Below are positions 8,060 through 15,006 of a DNA stretch of 19,457 nt, in pieces; positions within the stretch are counted from its first letter, which is position 1, and every line of letters starts with the position of its first letter. This DNA comes from an uncultured Anaerococcus sp. Its GTDB lineage: Bacteria; Bacillota_A; Clostridia; Tissierellales; Peptoniphilaceae. The position numbers and the translations under genes are program-made. The stretch spans positions 1 to 19,457 of the forward strand of contig CABTWT010000010.1 of NCBI GenBank assembly GCA_902488555.1. Reading direction: 5' to 3'. The notes beneath the pieces were generated by a model. The model had not been told where the DNA came from. It saw only the letters and a program-made list of their open reading frames with translations, and searched no databases.

Positions 8060-8088
8060 TTTATATAAAATTGGGTAAATTAAGTCAA
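8060..8088 (-). promoter_or_regulatory. Sigma-A-type promoter for tmcAL
   Basis: On the minus strand TTGACT (8088-8083) and TATAAA (8065-8060) are separated by exactly 17 bases; each hexamer matches the consensus at five of six positions. The expected RNA start near 8053 gives a leader of about 33 bases. Confidence 0.75.
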
Positions 8089-8093
8089 TAAAG

Positions 8094-8123
8094 TTTTCAA
8101 AGCTATAGGTCATATGGTATAAT
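8094..8123 (+). promoter_or_regulatory. Extended -10 promoter for the efp-rluB operon
   Basis: TGG TATAAT (8115-8123) is an extended -10 element with a perfect hexamer. TTTTCA (8094-8099) can act as -35 with an 18-base spacer. The 14-base core TATGGTATAATAAT is identical to that of the promoter before position 710. The tmcAL -35 on the other strand ends only five bases away. Confidence 0.8.
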
Positions 8124-8149
8124 AATGTAAGAAAATATTAGGAGGATTT

Positions 8150-8707
8150 ATGATTTCTGCAAATGATTTAAGAAAAGGTGTAACCTTTGTTTATGATAAT
8201 GATGTTTACCAAGTGGTTGATTTCCAACACGTAAAACCAGGCAAGGGAGCAGCTTTTGTTCGTGCAAAGATTAGATCAGTAATGAACGGCGGTGCTAAGG
8301 ATGTAACATTTAACCCAAATGAAAAATTTGAAAATGCTGTTATTACAACAAAAGAAATGCAATATTTATACAATGATGGTCAATTATATTATTTCATGGA
8401 CCCAGAAAGCTTTGAACAAATTGGATTAGACTACGAAACAGTTGAAGAAGCTATAAAATATGTTCGTGAAAATGATACAGTTACTATGAGAATTTACCAA
8501 GGCAAACCATTTGATGTTGTTGCACCAAACTTTGTTGAACTAGCTGTAATTGAAACAGAACCAGGTATCAAAGGTGATACTGCAACAAACGTTACAAAAC
8601 CAGCAACAGTTGAAACAGGAGCAGTTGTTAACGTGCCAGTGTTTGTAAATGAAGGCGATACAATTAAAATTGACACAAGAACTGGAGATTACCTATCCAG
8701 AGTTTAA
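8150..8707 (+). CDS. efp: Elongation factor P
   Basis: A 185-residue protein that binds the ribosome between the P and E sites and relieves stalling at polyproline stretches. The three OB-like domains are of normal length. The loop [12 protein letters not shown] (27-38) places K32 at the tip, the residue that is modified in Bacillus EF-P (5-aminopentanol); the modifying enzyme is not in this window. The C-terminal signature [21 protein letters not shown] (quoted in part: [15 protein letters not shown]) is intact. The ribosome site AGGAGG (8140-8145) is strong, and codon use looks adapted to high expression. It is the first gene of a twelve-gene operon; the next start is 11 bases after its stop. 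Confidence 0.97.
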   Translation: MISANDLRKGVTFVYDNDVYQVVDFQHVKPGKGAAFVRAKIRSVMNGGAKDVTFNPNEKFENAVITTKEMQYLYNDGQLYYFMDPESFEQIGLDYETVEEAIKYVRENDTVTMRIYQGKPFDVVAPNFVELAVIETEPGIKGDTATNVTKPATVETGAVVNVPVFVNEGDTIKIDTRTGDYLSRV

Positions 8708-8711
8708 GGAG
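8706..8711 (+). promoter_or_regulatory. Ribosome binding site fixing the start of the second Asp23/Gls24 gene
   Basis: AAGGAG lies six bases before the ATG at 8718. It decides against the in-frame upstream ATG at 8649, which lies inside efp and has no ribosome site. Confidence 0.8.
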
Positions 8712-8717
8712 AAAATA

Positions 8718-9044
8718 ATGGCTAATACATTTAGACATGGACAAGTTAAAATTGCCAATGATATTTTAGACCAATTGGCTATTAGAGCTTGTAAAGAAAT
8801 CAACGGAGTACATAACAGCGATGACTCTAGCAATAAGATTAACCTTCAAAACCAAGATCCTAAGGCAAGTATAGGATTTATTGAAGATAAACTTAGCATT
8901 GACCTTACAGTTTTTCTTGACAAGAATGTAAATGTGAGAAAAACAGTAAAAGATATCCAAGAAAATGTGATTAGAATTATTGAAACTATGACTGGACTAT
9001 CCGTTGGTCGTGTCAATGTCAATGTTGCGAAACTAGAAATCTAA
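8718..9044 (+). CDS. Asp23/Gls24 family protein (YqhY type)
   Basis: A 108-residue cytosolic protein, the second Asp23/Gls24 paralogue in this window. GQVKIANDILDQLAIRACKEINGV (quoted in part: GQVKIANDILDQLA, then KEINGV) is the N-terminal family signature; the C-terminal part has the strand-helix pattern ending in VGRVNVNVAKLEI. The middle (IGFIEDKLSIDLTVFLDKN) matches the family's central strand. In Bacillus the same position, just before nusB, is held by yqhY, which is linked to the control of acetyl-CoA carboxylase; here accB and accC, its usual partners, are absent. The stop overlaps the nusB ATG by one base. Confidence 0.88.
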   Translation: MANTFRHGQVKIANDILDQLAIRACKEINGVHNSDDSSNKINLQNQDPKASIGFIEDKLSIDLTVFLDKNVNVRKTVKDIQENVIRIIETMTGLSVGRVNVNVAKLEI

Positions 9045-9424
9045 TGAATAGAACAGAGCAAAGAGATTGGGTTTTTAAGCTGATTTTTGAAGATAGCATT
9101 AATAAAATAGAAGATGTTGAACAATCCCTAGCAAATCATGATTTGGATGGAGAAGAATTCATAATCAATTCTTTAAAATCTTATAATGAAAATTACGAAC
9201 AGATTGAAGAAATTATAAAAAATGCTAGTAAGAAAAGATACAATCGTTTGTCCAAAGTGGAAAAAGCTATATTATTTCTATCTGTAAATGAAATTTATTT
9301 TATGGATATACCTCACCAAGTTTCTATAAATGAGGCAGTAGAGTTAGCAAAGACTTATAGCAACCAGATGGATTATCAAATGATAAATTCTATTTTAGGA
9401 AAGATTGTAAGAACTGATGCTTAA
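9044..9424 (+). CDS. nusB: Transcription antitermination factor NusB
   Basis: A 126-residue all-helical RNA-binding protein that acts with NusE (S10) at boxA to promote antitermination of rRNA operons. The N-terminus RTEQRDWVFKLIFE matches the family R..aRe.a.q.lFe pattern. The C-terminal signature is clear: RLSKVEKAILFLSVNEI (68-84), then PHQVSINEAVELAKTYS and INSILGKIV. The spacing between them is normal for the family. The start codon lies in the previous stop (TAATG); there is no strong ribosome site, so coupling is likely. It overlaps xseA by eight bases. Confidence 0.93.
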   Translation: MNRTEQRDWVFKLIFEDSINKIEDVEQSLANHDLDGEEFIINSLKSYNENYEQIEEIIKNASKKRYNRLSKVEKAILFLSVNEIYFMDIPHQVSINEAVELAKTYSNQMDYQMINSILGKIVRTDA

Positions 9425-10604
9425 AGCCCTTACAGTTAAACAATTTAATGAGTATTTTAAAACAAGCATAAAGCACGATCCGATTTTCACCAAAGTCTAT
9501 ATCACAGGGACCTTATCAAACATAAAATACAATGGTAACCACATATATTTTTCCTTAAAGGAAGGATATGACGTTATTGATTGTGTTATATTTTACTATG
9601 AAGATAAGGACATAGATTTTACTTTTACTGATGGTATAGACGTTCTGGTCAAGGGTAATCTCAACTTAAATAACTATTCATCGAGAATCAACATTGCTGT
9701 CAGCTCAATTACAGAAAAAGGCCTTTCTGAAGAATATCTAAAATTTTTAAAAATGAAAGAAGACTTCACGAAAAGGGGTTTTTTTGATTCAGATAAAAAG
9801 AAAGAAATAGCAAAGTATCCCAAAAATGTTGGATTAATAACATCGGCTGATGGGGCTGCTGTTGTAGATTTTCTATCAGTAATAAACCAGAAAGCTAATG
9901 ATATAAATATCAAGCTTGCTCCAGTAAAAGTCCAAGGACAAAGCTCATATCAAGCTATAGTAAATGCTCTCGCAAAACTTGATATGATGGATTTAGATGT
10001 AATTGTGATCACCCGTGGTGGTGGTTCTTCTTTGGATTTATCAGTTTTCAACGATAAGGATATCATAGAAGAAGTTTTCAGAGCCAAGACTCCAATTATA
10101 TCTGCTATAGGGCACAAGATTGATAGCACACTTTTGGACTTAGTTGCAGACTTATCTTTGCAAACTCCAACAGAAGCTGGGTCGTATATTATTGCAAATT
10201 ATGCAAATATAGGCAAGGATAGTAAAAGTATTTTGACTCAGATGAAAGACATGGTGGATAGGATGGTAGAGATAAAGTCACTAAAGTTAATGGCTTTAGA
10301 AAGCAAACTTAAATCTTTTAATCCACAAAATGATATTAAGCTTAAAGAAAAAGAGATCAATAATATAAAAAAATCCCTAGATAGAGCTATTATAAATAAG
10401 CTAAATTATAATGAGCAAAGGCTTAATATGGTCGAAAATAGACTAAAATCAGCTGATAGAATATTACAAATCAGAAAGAAAAACATAGGAATTTTTGATG
10501 ATAATAATATGCCTATTTATTCAAAATACTCATTAAATCAAGGCGATAATATTGATATTAGATTTTCTGATGGATCAATAAAGGCGGTAGTGATAGATGG
10601 ATAA
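9417..10604 (+). CDS. xseA: Exodeoxyribonuclease VII large subunit
   Basis: A 395-residue catalytic subunit of the ssDNA-specific exonuclease VII, working with XseB, which is encoded next. The N-terminal OB fold (about 1-100) includes ITGTLSNIK and NHIYFSLKE. The catalytic part has ITSADGAAVVDF (141-152), KVQGQSSYQAI, RGGGSSLDL (200-208), IGHKID (231-236) and LVADLSLQTPTEAG (242-255). The C-terminal coiled coil (about 265-355) ends in a small domain with LNQGDNIDIRFSDGSIKAVV (in part). Residues matching the E. coli essential D155, R205, H238 and D241 appear kept as D151, R200, H233 and D236. Several other normally invariant positions differ: RGGGSxEDLW reads RGGGSSLDLS and GHETD reads GHKID. 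It is shorter than the usual 440-460, mainly in the coiled coil. Activity is likely but should not be taken for granted. Confidence 0.92.
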   Translation: MLKALTVKQFNEYFKTSIKHDPIFTKVYITGTLSNIKYNGNHIYFSLKEGYDVIDCVIFYYEDKDIDFTFTDGIDVLVKGNLNLNNYSSRINIAVSSITEKGLSEEYLKFLKMKEDFTKRGFFDSDKKKEIAKYPKNVGLITSADGAAVVDFLSVINQKANDINIKLAPVKVQGQSSYQAIVNALAKLDMMDLDVIVITRGGGSSLDLSVFNDKDIIEEVFRAKTPIISAIGHKIDSTLLDLVADLSLQTPTEAGSYIIANYANIGKDSKSILTQMKDMVDRMVEIKSLKLMALESKLKSFNPQNDIKLKEKEINNIKKSLDRAIINKLNYNEQRLNMVENRLKSADRILQIRKKNIGIFDDNNMPIYSKYSLNQGDNIDIRFSDGSIKAVVIDG

Positions 10605-10782
10605 ATCTTTAGATAAAAATTTCAAAAAATTGGAAGAATACCTAACTAATCTTGAAGAAAATGAGGATAATCTGGACGAGTCTATCAAAATTTATGAAAA
10701 GGCTAATAACTTGTACAAGGAAATGCAAGAACAACTTAAAGACTACAAGGCTAAAATAGAGGTTATAGCTAGTGATGAATAA
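10597..10782 (+). CDS. xseB: Exodeoxyribonuclease VII small subunit
   Basis: A 61-residue helical-hairpin protein that binds the coiled coil of XseA and controls its nuclease activity. NFKKLEEYLTNLEENEDNLDESIKIYEKA (shown in part: KKLEEYLTNLEE, then LDESIKIYEKANNLYKEM) fits the family pattern FE..L..LE...L..G...L...L..YE.G..L. The length is at the short end of the usual 60-80. The start codon lies inside xseA (eight-base overlap), and the end overlaps the start of ispA, as expected for tightly coupled genes. Confidence 0.92.
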   Translation: MDKSLDKNFKKLEEYLTNLEENEDNLDESIKIYEKANNLYKEMQEQLKDYKAKIEVIASDE

Positions 10783-11617
10783 GAAAGATTTTGAAAGTAT
10801 ACTTTTATCCAACAAAAAAATAATAGATGGAGGGTTTAATGACTTTTTTGATCTTTCATATAATCTATACGAACCTTTAACTTACGCCGTTAGATCTGGA
10901 AAGAGGATTAGACCAAACCTTTTCTTTGAAACACTTAAGATGCTAGGCAAAGACATTAAAGATAATGATATAAAATTTGCCCTATGCCTAGAGATGATTC
11001 ATGCATATTCCCTAGTTCACGATGATTTACCAGCTATGGATAATGATGATTATAGAAGAGGAGAATACTCTTGCCATAAAAAGTTTGGTGAAGACATAGC
11101 TATATTAACTGGAGATGCCCTTATTACAGAAGCTAGCCACACTTTATTTGAAATCTGCAAGGATGATTCTACTTACATATATCCTGCATCTTTACTGATG
11201 CAAATGGCAGGCTACAAAGATATGATTTATGGTCAAGTTTTAGATATAAGAAGCCATGAAAATGTTGATTTGGATTATTTACTCCTTGTCTATGAAAAAA
11301 AGACTGCAGATTTATTTAGAGCAGCTATAATAGGTGCAGCCTTGGCAAGCGACAATCATTTCAAAGAAAATAGGGCAAAAGACTTTAAGAATCTAGACCA
11401 ATACGCTAGCAATCTAGGTTTAGCCTTCCAAATTCAAGATGATTTACTAGAAGAAAATTACCAAGATGAATTAAATATTTTAAATCTTATTAGTAGAAAT
11501 GAAGCTTTTGATTTGCTTTATGATATTAATAAAAAGGCCAAGGAGAATATTAGTCACTTTAATGATAATGAATTTCTCTTATACCTTGTTGATTACCTTA
11601 CAAATCGTAACAATTAA
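10775..11617 (+). CDS. ispA: Polyprenyl synthetase, farnesyl diphosphate synthase type (divergent C-terminus)
   Basis: About 280 residues from the ATG at 10775; a GTG one codon upstream (10772), with AGAGG at 10758-10762, is equally possible. The enzyme condenses isopentenyl diphosphate with allylic diphosphates to farnesyl diphosphate. The first aspartate motif is intact, HDDLPAMDNDDYRRG (83-97, counted from the GTG start), and the residues before it (AYSLVH) match short-chain FPP synthases. FGEDIAILTGDAL (105-117), the GQ segment (GQVLDI) and KKTADLFRA also match. The second motif is unusual: FQIQDDLLEE ends in Glu where Asp is normal, and the following GKxxGxDxxxxKxTY stretch is missing, making the protein about 15-20 residues short. 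The start overlaps xseB. In related genomes dxs often follows; here argR comes next. Confidence 0.88.
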   Translation: MNKKDFESILLSNKKIIDGGFNDFFDLSYNLYEPLTYAVRSGKRIRPNLFFETLKMLGKDIKDNDIKFALCLEMIHAYSLVHDDLPAMDNDDYRRGEYSCHKKFGEDIAILTGDALITEASHTLFEICKDDSTYIYPASLLMQMAGYKDMIYGQVLDIRSHENVDLDYLLLVYEKKTADLFRAAIIGAALASDNHFKENRAKDFKNLDQYASNLGLAFQIQDDLLEENYQDELNILNLISRNEAFDLLYDINKKAKENISHFNDNEFLLYLVDYLTNRNN

Positions 11618-11626
11618 GGATTACAT

Positions 11627-12079
11627 ATGAAAAAATACACTAGACAAAGACTTATTCTTGATATTATACAAAATAATGAGGTCAAAACACAATCACAATT
11701 ATCGGATATGCTAAAAGACCATGGAGTTGATGCCACTCAGGCGACAATTTCAAGAGATATAAAGGAACTTAGGATATCCAAAGTTCAAACTGACGATTAT
11801 GAGTACAAATATACAGTTGTAGACACTGTATACGATACCTTAAATGAGAGAATGGAAAAAATTTTCAAGGAATCAGTACTTTCAGTTGAAAAATCAGCTC
11901 AATTATGTGTCATAAAAACTATATCATATTGTGCTACAGTGTGCGGCCAGTATATTACAAATTCTAAGCTTGAAAATGTAGCTGGTATGGTAACAGGAAT
12001 TGATACTATATTTATAACGCCAAAAGATTTTGATCGCTTGGATGAATTAATAGAAGATTTGAGGGATATGGTTAGATAA
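11627..12079 (+). CDS. argR: ArgR/AhrC family transcriptional regulator, altered ligand site
   Basis: A 150-residue regulator of the arginine repressor family. The N-terminal winged helix (about 4-65) carries the recognition segment DATQATISRDIKELRISKV (35-53), very close to the family consensus. The C-terminal hexamerisation and arginine-binding domain (about 85-150) is divergent: the usual PGNA turn reads ISYCA (99-103), and the GDDT that supplies the paired arginine-binding aspartates reads GIDT (124-127), so one Asp is replaced by Ile. Position beside recN matches ahrC-recN in Bacillus. No arginine gene or ARG-box-like operator was recognised in this window. The ribosome site TAAGGA (11615-11620) is good. 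The stop overlaps the recN ATG by one base. It may still be a DNA-binding regulator with weak or different effector response. Confidence 0.9.
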   Translation: MKKYTRQRLILDIIQNNEVKTQSQLSDMLKDHGVDATQATISRDIKELRISKVQTDDYEYKYTVVDTVYDTLNERMEKIFKESVLSVEKSAQLCVIKTISYCATVCGQYITNSKLENVAGMVTGIDTIFITPKDFDRLDELIEDLRDMVR

Positions 12080-13779
12080 TGTTAGCTGAGCTTTTTATAG
12101 ATAATTTTGTAATTATAAAAAGAAATCACATATTTTTTGAAGATGGCTTTAATGTACTAACTGGAGAGACCGGATCTGGTAAATCCCTCATACTTGAAGC
12201 CATCAATTTGTTATTGGGAAAAAAGGCTAACAAGGATATTGTTGGTCGTTTTGCTGACTCAACAACTATTGAAGGTATTTTTATAGTTGATGACGAAACT
12301 AAGAAAATACTAGAAAATAATACTGTTTTATTTGATGAAAATGACAACAAACTAATAGTAAACAGAACCATTACTCCAAAATCTTCTACTCTTAGGATTA
12401 ACGGCAGAGTTGCAAATTTGACCATTCTAAGAGAAATCTCACCTATATTAATCGATATATATAACCAAGGTGATTCAAATGCTTTTATGAACAAGGCAAA
12501 TTATATTTATCTGATAGATAACTACTCTAATGACAAAGAAACTGTCGATTTAAGAAAAATGATAAAGGCTTTAAATAATCAAAAAAATGATTACTTAGTA
12601 AAATTTGCAAATCTAGATTTAACCGACGAGGAAATCCAAAGAGAGCGAGATTTGATTAAGTATCAAATTGAAGAAATTGAAACCATTAATCTTTCTTCTA
12701 TAAATGAAGAGGAAATCGATGAAGAATATAAGAAATTAAATAACATAAATGACTTAAGAAATGCCATTGGATCTGCGAAATCTATACTTGATTCCACTGA
12801 TTATGATCAACAATCGCTTACAAGTATGCTAGGAGCTTCTCTTTCCGAGCTATCAAATTTCACCAATATAGATCAGAAGATTAGTGATTTTTATGATAGA
12901 CTTTCTGCTATAAATGATGAAATCAATGAATTATATTCTGATATGGACCTATATGAGGAAAGCCTTATAGGTGATCCGCAAAGAGAAGAAGAGCTTGAAG
13001 AGTTGATGCAAATATTGTTTAATCTAAAGCGTAAATACGGACAAAGTATAGAAGATATATTAAACTATTATGATGAGATTTCAAATAGATTAAAAGAACT
13101 TGATGAGATAGAAAGCTTACGTTTAAGCAAAGATCAAAAAATAAAAGAAATAGACCAAAAGCTCGACAAATATGCAAGAAAACTACATGAAATTAGACTT
13201 AAAAAGAGCAAAATCTTAGAAAAAGCAATTAATACTTCTATTAGAGAGCTAAATATCAAAAATGGAATTTTTAAGATAGAATTTTCAAAAAAGAACCATA
13301 TTGATATGACAGGTTATGATGATATAGATTTCCTAATCAGAACAAATAAGGGAGAGAAGCTAAAATCACTTTCTGCCACAGCATCTGGTGGGGAAATATC
13401 CAGGATTATGCTAGCTTTTAAGGAAATATTTGCAGACTTCGATAATGTCGATACAATGATATTTGATGAGATAGATACCGGTATTTCTGGTAGGACAGCC
13501 CAGGTGGTAGGAGAGAAAATCTTAGATCTATCAAAGAAAAGGCAGGTAATATCTATCAGCCACTTGCCTCAAATAGCAGCTTTGGCACAAAATCATATAC
13601 TTATAACAAAAAGTGATGAGGGTGACTTTACAATATCAAAGACAGAAAAAATTGAAGATGAAAATAGAGTAGAAGAAATCTCAAGGCTAATAGGTGGAGT
13701 AAATATCACAGATATTACCTTACATTCGGCAAGAGAAATGCTAACAATGGCAGAGGAGTTAAGAAATGACCGAAGATAA
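12079..13779 (+). CDS. recN: DNA repair protein RecN
   Basis: A 566-residue SMC-like ATPase that acts early in double-strand break repair. The N-terminal ATPase half has Walker A GETGSGKS (29-36). A long, largely helical coiled-coil region rich in Glu and Lys runs from about 155 to 390, with RKYGQSIEDIL (318-328) at the usual place. The C-terminal half has the ABC signature SATASGGE (432-439), Walker B TMIFDEIDTGISG (459-471) and the H-loop ISISHLPQIAALA (491-503). One usually invariant stretch differs: the Q-loop LHGQHEHQ reads IYNQGDSN (127-134), keeping only the glutamine. The length is normal. The stop lies inside the following nudix gene (14-base overlap). Confidence 0.95.
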   Translation: MLAELFIDNFVIIKRNHIFFEDGFNVLTGETGSGKSLILEAINLLLGKKANKDIVGRFADSTTIEGIFIVDDETKKILENNTVLFDENDNKLIVNRTITPKSSTLRINGRVANLTILREISPILIDIYNQGDSNAFMNKANYIYLIDNYSNDKETVDLRKMIKALNNQKNDYLVKFANLDLTDEEIQRERDLIKYQIEEIETINLSSINEEEIDEEYKKLNNINDLRNAIGSAKSILDSTDYDQQSLTSMLGASLSELSNFTNIDQKISDFYDRLSAINDEINELYSDMDLYEESLIGDPQREEELEELMQILFNLKRKYGQSIEDILNYYDEISNRLKELDEIESLRLSKDQKIKEIDQKLDKYARKLHEIRLKKSKILEKAINTSIRELNIKNGIFKIEFSKKNHIDMTGYDDIDFLIRTNKGEKLKSLSATASGGEISRIMLAFKEIFADFDNVDTMIFDEIDTGISGRTAQVVGEKILDLSKKRQVISISHLPQIAALAQNHILITKSDEGDFTISKTEKIEDENRVEEISRLIGGVNITDITLHSAREMLTMAEELRNDRR

Positions 13780-14311
13780 ATTTTACGAAAAATCAATCAA
13801 ATCAGATACCATATATGATGGTAAAATATTAAAGCTTAGAGTTGATACTGTAGAACTTCAAAACAAAAAATATTCCAAAAGAGAAATAGTTGACCATCAA
13901 AAAGGTGTTGGAATCATAGCTTATGATGGAGATGACAGACTCTGGATGGTTAGTCAATATAGGATAGCAGTGGATAAGGTAATGCTTGAAATACCAGCAG
14001 GTCTTGTAGAGAGCAACGAAGCACCAATAGAGACAGCAAAAAGGGAACTTCAAGAAGAGATAGGCTATTACCCAGAAAAGATTGACTTCTTATTTACCAT
14101 GTATGCATCTCCGGGATTTACTAATGACAAACTATCATTTTTTGAAGCTCATGAACTCGTAGAGTCAAAATTGGACTTGGATGAGGATGAATTTTTGCAT
14201 GCTGAATCTTTCCCAATAGATGACCTATATGAGATGGTTTTAAATGGTGAAATTACTGATGCCAAGACAATTATTGCAGTACTTCATGCAGTAAATCACA
14301 GAAACAAATGA
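13766..14311 (+). CDS. nudF: Nudix hydrolase, ADP-ribose pyrophosphatase type
   Basis: A 181-residue hydrolase expected to split ADP-ribose (and similar NDP-sugars) into AMP and ribose 5-phosphate. The complete Nudix box runs from G79 to Y101: GLVESNEAPIET, then AKRELQEEIGY with the catalytic REXXEE at 93-98. A proline in YASPGFTND, 15-16 residues after the box, is typical of ADP-ribose pyrophosphatases, as are the preceding EIPAG and the QYR strand. The ATG lies 14 bases inside recN and has a strong ribosome site (AGAGGAG, 13752-13758). The exact substrate cannot be proven from sequence. It overlaps scpA as ATGA. Confidence 0.9.
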   Translation: MTEDKFYEKSIKSDTIYDGKILKLRVDTVELQNKKYSKREIVDHQKGVGIIAYDGDDRLWMVSQYRIAVDKVMLEIPAGLVESNEAPIETAKRELQEEIGYYPEKIDFLFTMYASPGFTNDKLSFFEAHELVESKLDLDEDEFLHAESFPIDDLYEMVLNGEITDAKTIIAVLHAVNHRNK

Positions 14312-15000
14312 ATTTAAATGTTGAATTTGAGGGCTTTGAAGGCCCTTTTGATTTGTTATTAAAATTAATAGAAAAAGAAAAGATAGATATATATGATATC
14401 AACTTAGGTGATATCACTAATAAATACCTTATAGAAATCGAAAAACTTGATAGGGAAATTGATGACATTAGCTCATTTATTTACATTGCTTCAGTACTTC
14501 TTAGTATAAAGTCAAACAAACTTTTGCCAAAAGATGATAAAGAAGATTTGGAAGAAGATTTTATATCCTATCTGATAGAATACAAAAAAATAAAATCTGT
14601 CCAGGATGATTTGAAATACTTGGAAGAAGAAGCTTCCAAAATTCACTCCAAATACCAAGAAGACTTATCTAAGTTTGAAACTTCTGATCAAATAATAGCA
14701 AAGGATGTAAGGATACTTGCCAAACAATTTGAAAAGTTGTTAAATAAGCTAAATGAAGAGCCAGAGACTAATAAGAAAATTGAAATAGTAAGTCTGCCAG
14801 ATATCAATGATTATATAGGCAACTATAGGAAAGCTTTGGATATAAGAGGTGACTTAAGACTTGACCTTATAATCAATAATATCCATTCCAAGGCAGAGTG
14901 CATAGCAAGTTTTTTGGCTCTATTGGAACTTTTTAAGTTAAAAGAAATATATTTATTTCAAAAAGATGGAAACAAATTTCACATTAAAAAGAGAATGTAG
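14308..15000 (+). CDS. scpA: Segregation and condensation protein A
   Basis: A 230-residue kleisin that bridges the heads of SMC and, with ScpB, forms the chromosome condensation complex. The N-terminal SMC-neck-binding part has the hallmark FEGPFDLLLKLIEKEKIDIYDI (in part: FEGPFDLLLKLIEKEKIDI) at about residues 10-27, followed by the helix FIYIASVLLSIKSNKLLP. A charged middle (about 95-150) leads to the C-terminal winged helix, ending with AECIASFLALLELFKLKEI (in part). The length is normal for the family. It is translated from an ATGA overlap, and scpB follows after six bases, the usual pairing. Confidence 0.95.
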   Translation: MNLNVEFEGFEGPFDLLLKLIEKEKIDIYDINLGDITNKYLIEIEKLDREIDDISSFIYIASVLLSIKSNKLLPKDDKEDLEEDFISYLIEYKKIKSVQDDLKYLEEEASKIHSKYQEDLSKFETSDQIIAKDVRILAKQFEKLLNKLNEEPETNKKIEIVSLPDINDYIGNYRKALDIRGDLRLDLIINNIHSKAECIASFLALLELFKLKEIYLFQKDGNKFHIKKRM

Positions 15001-15006
15001 GAAATA

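Noticed and set aside
8021..8113. N-terminal extension of tmcAL by 31 codons
   Set aside because: The extension has no family similarity and would start upstream of the visible promoter; TmcAL proteins begin at MKTLAIISEFNPFHNGH-type sequence.
8649..8717. Earlier start for the second Asp23/Gls24 gene inside efp
   Set aside because: No ribosome site there, whereas AAGGAG sits at the right distance from the ATG at 8718.
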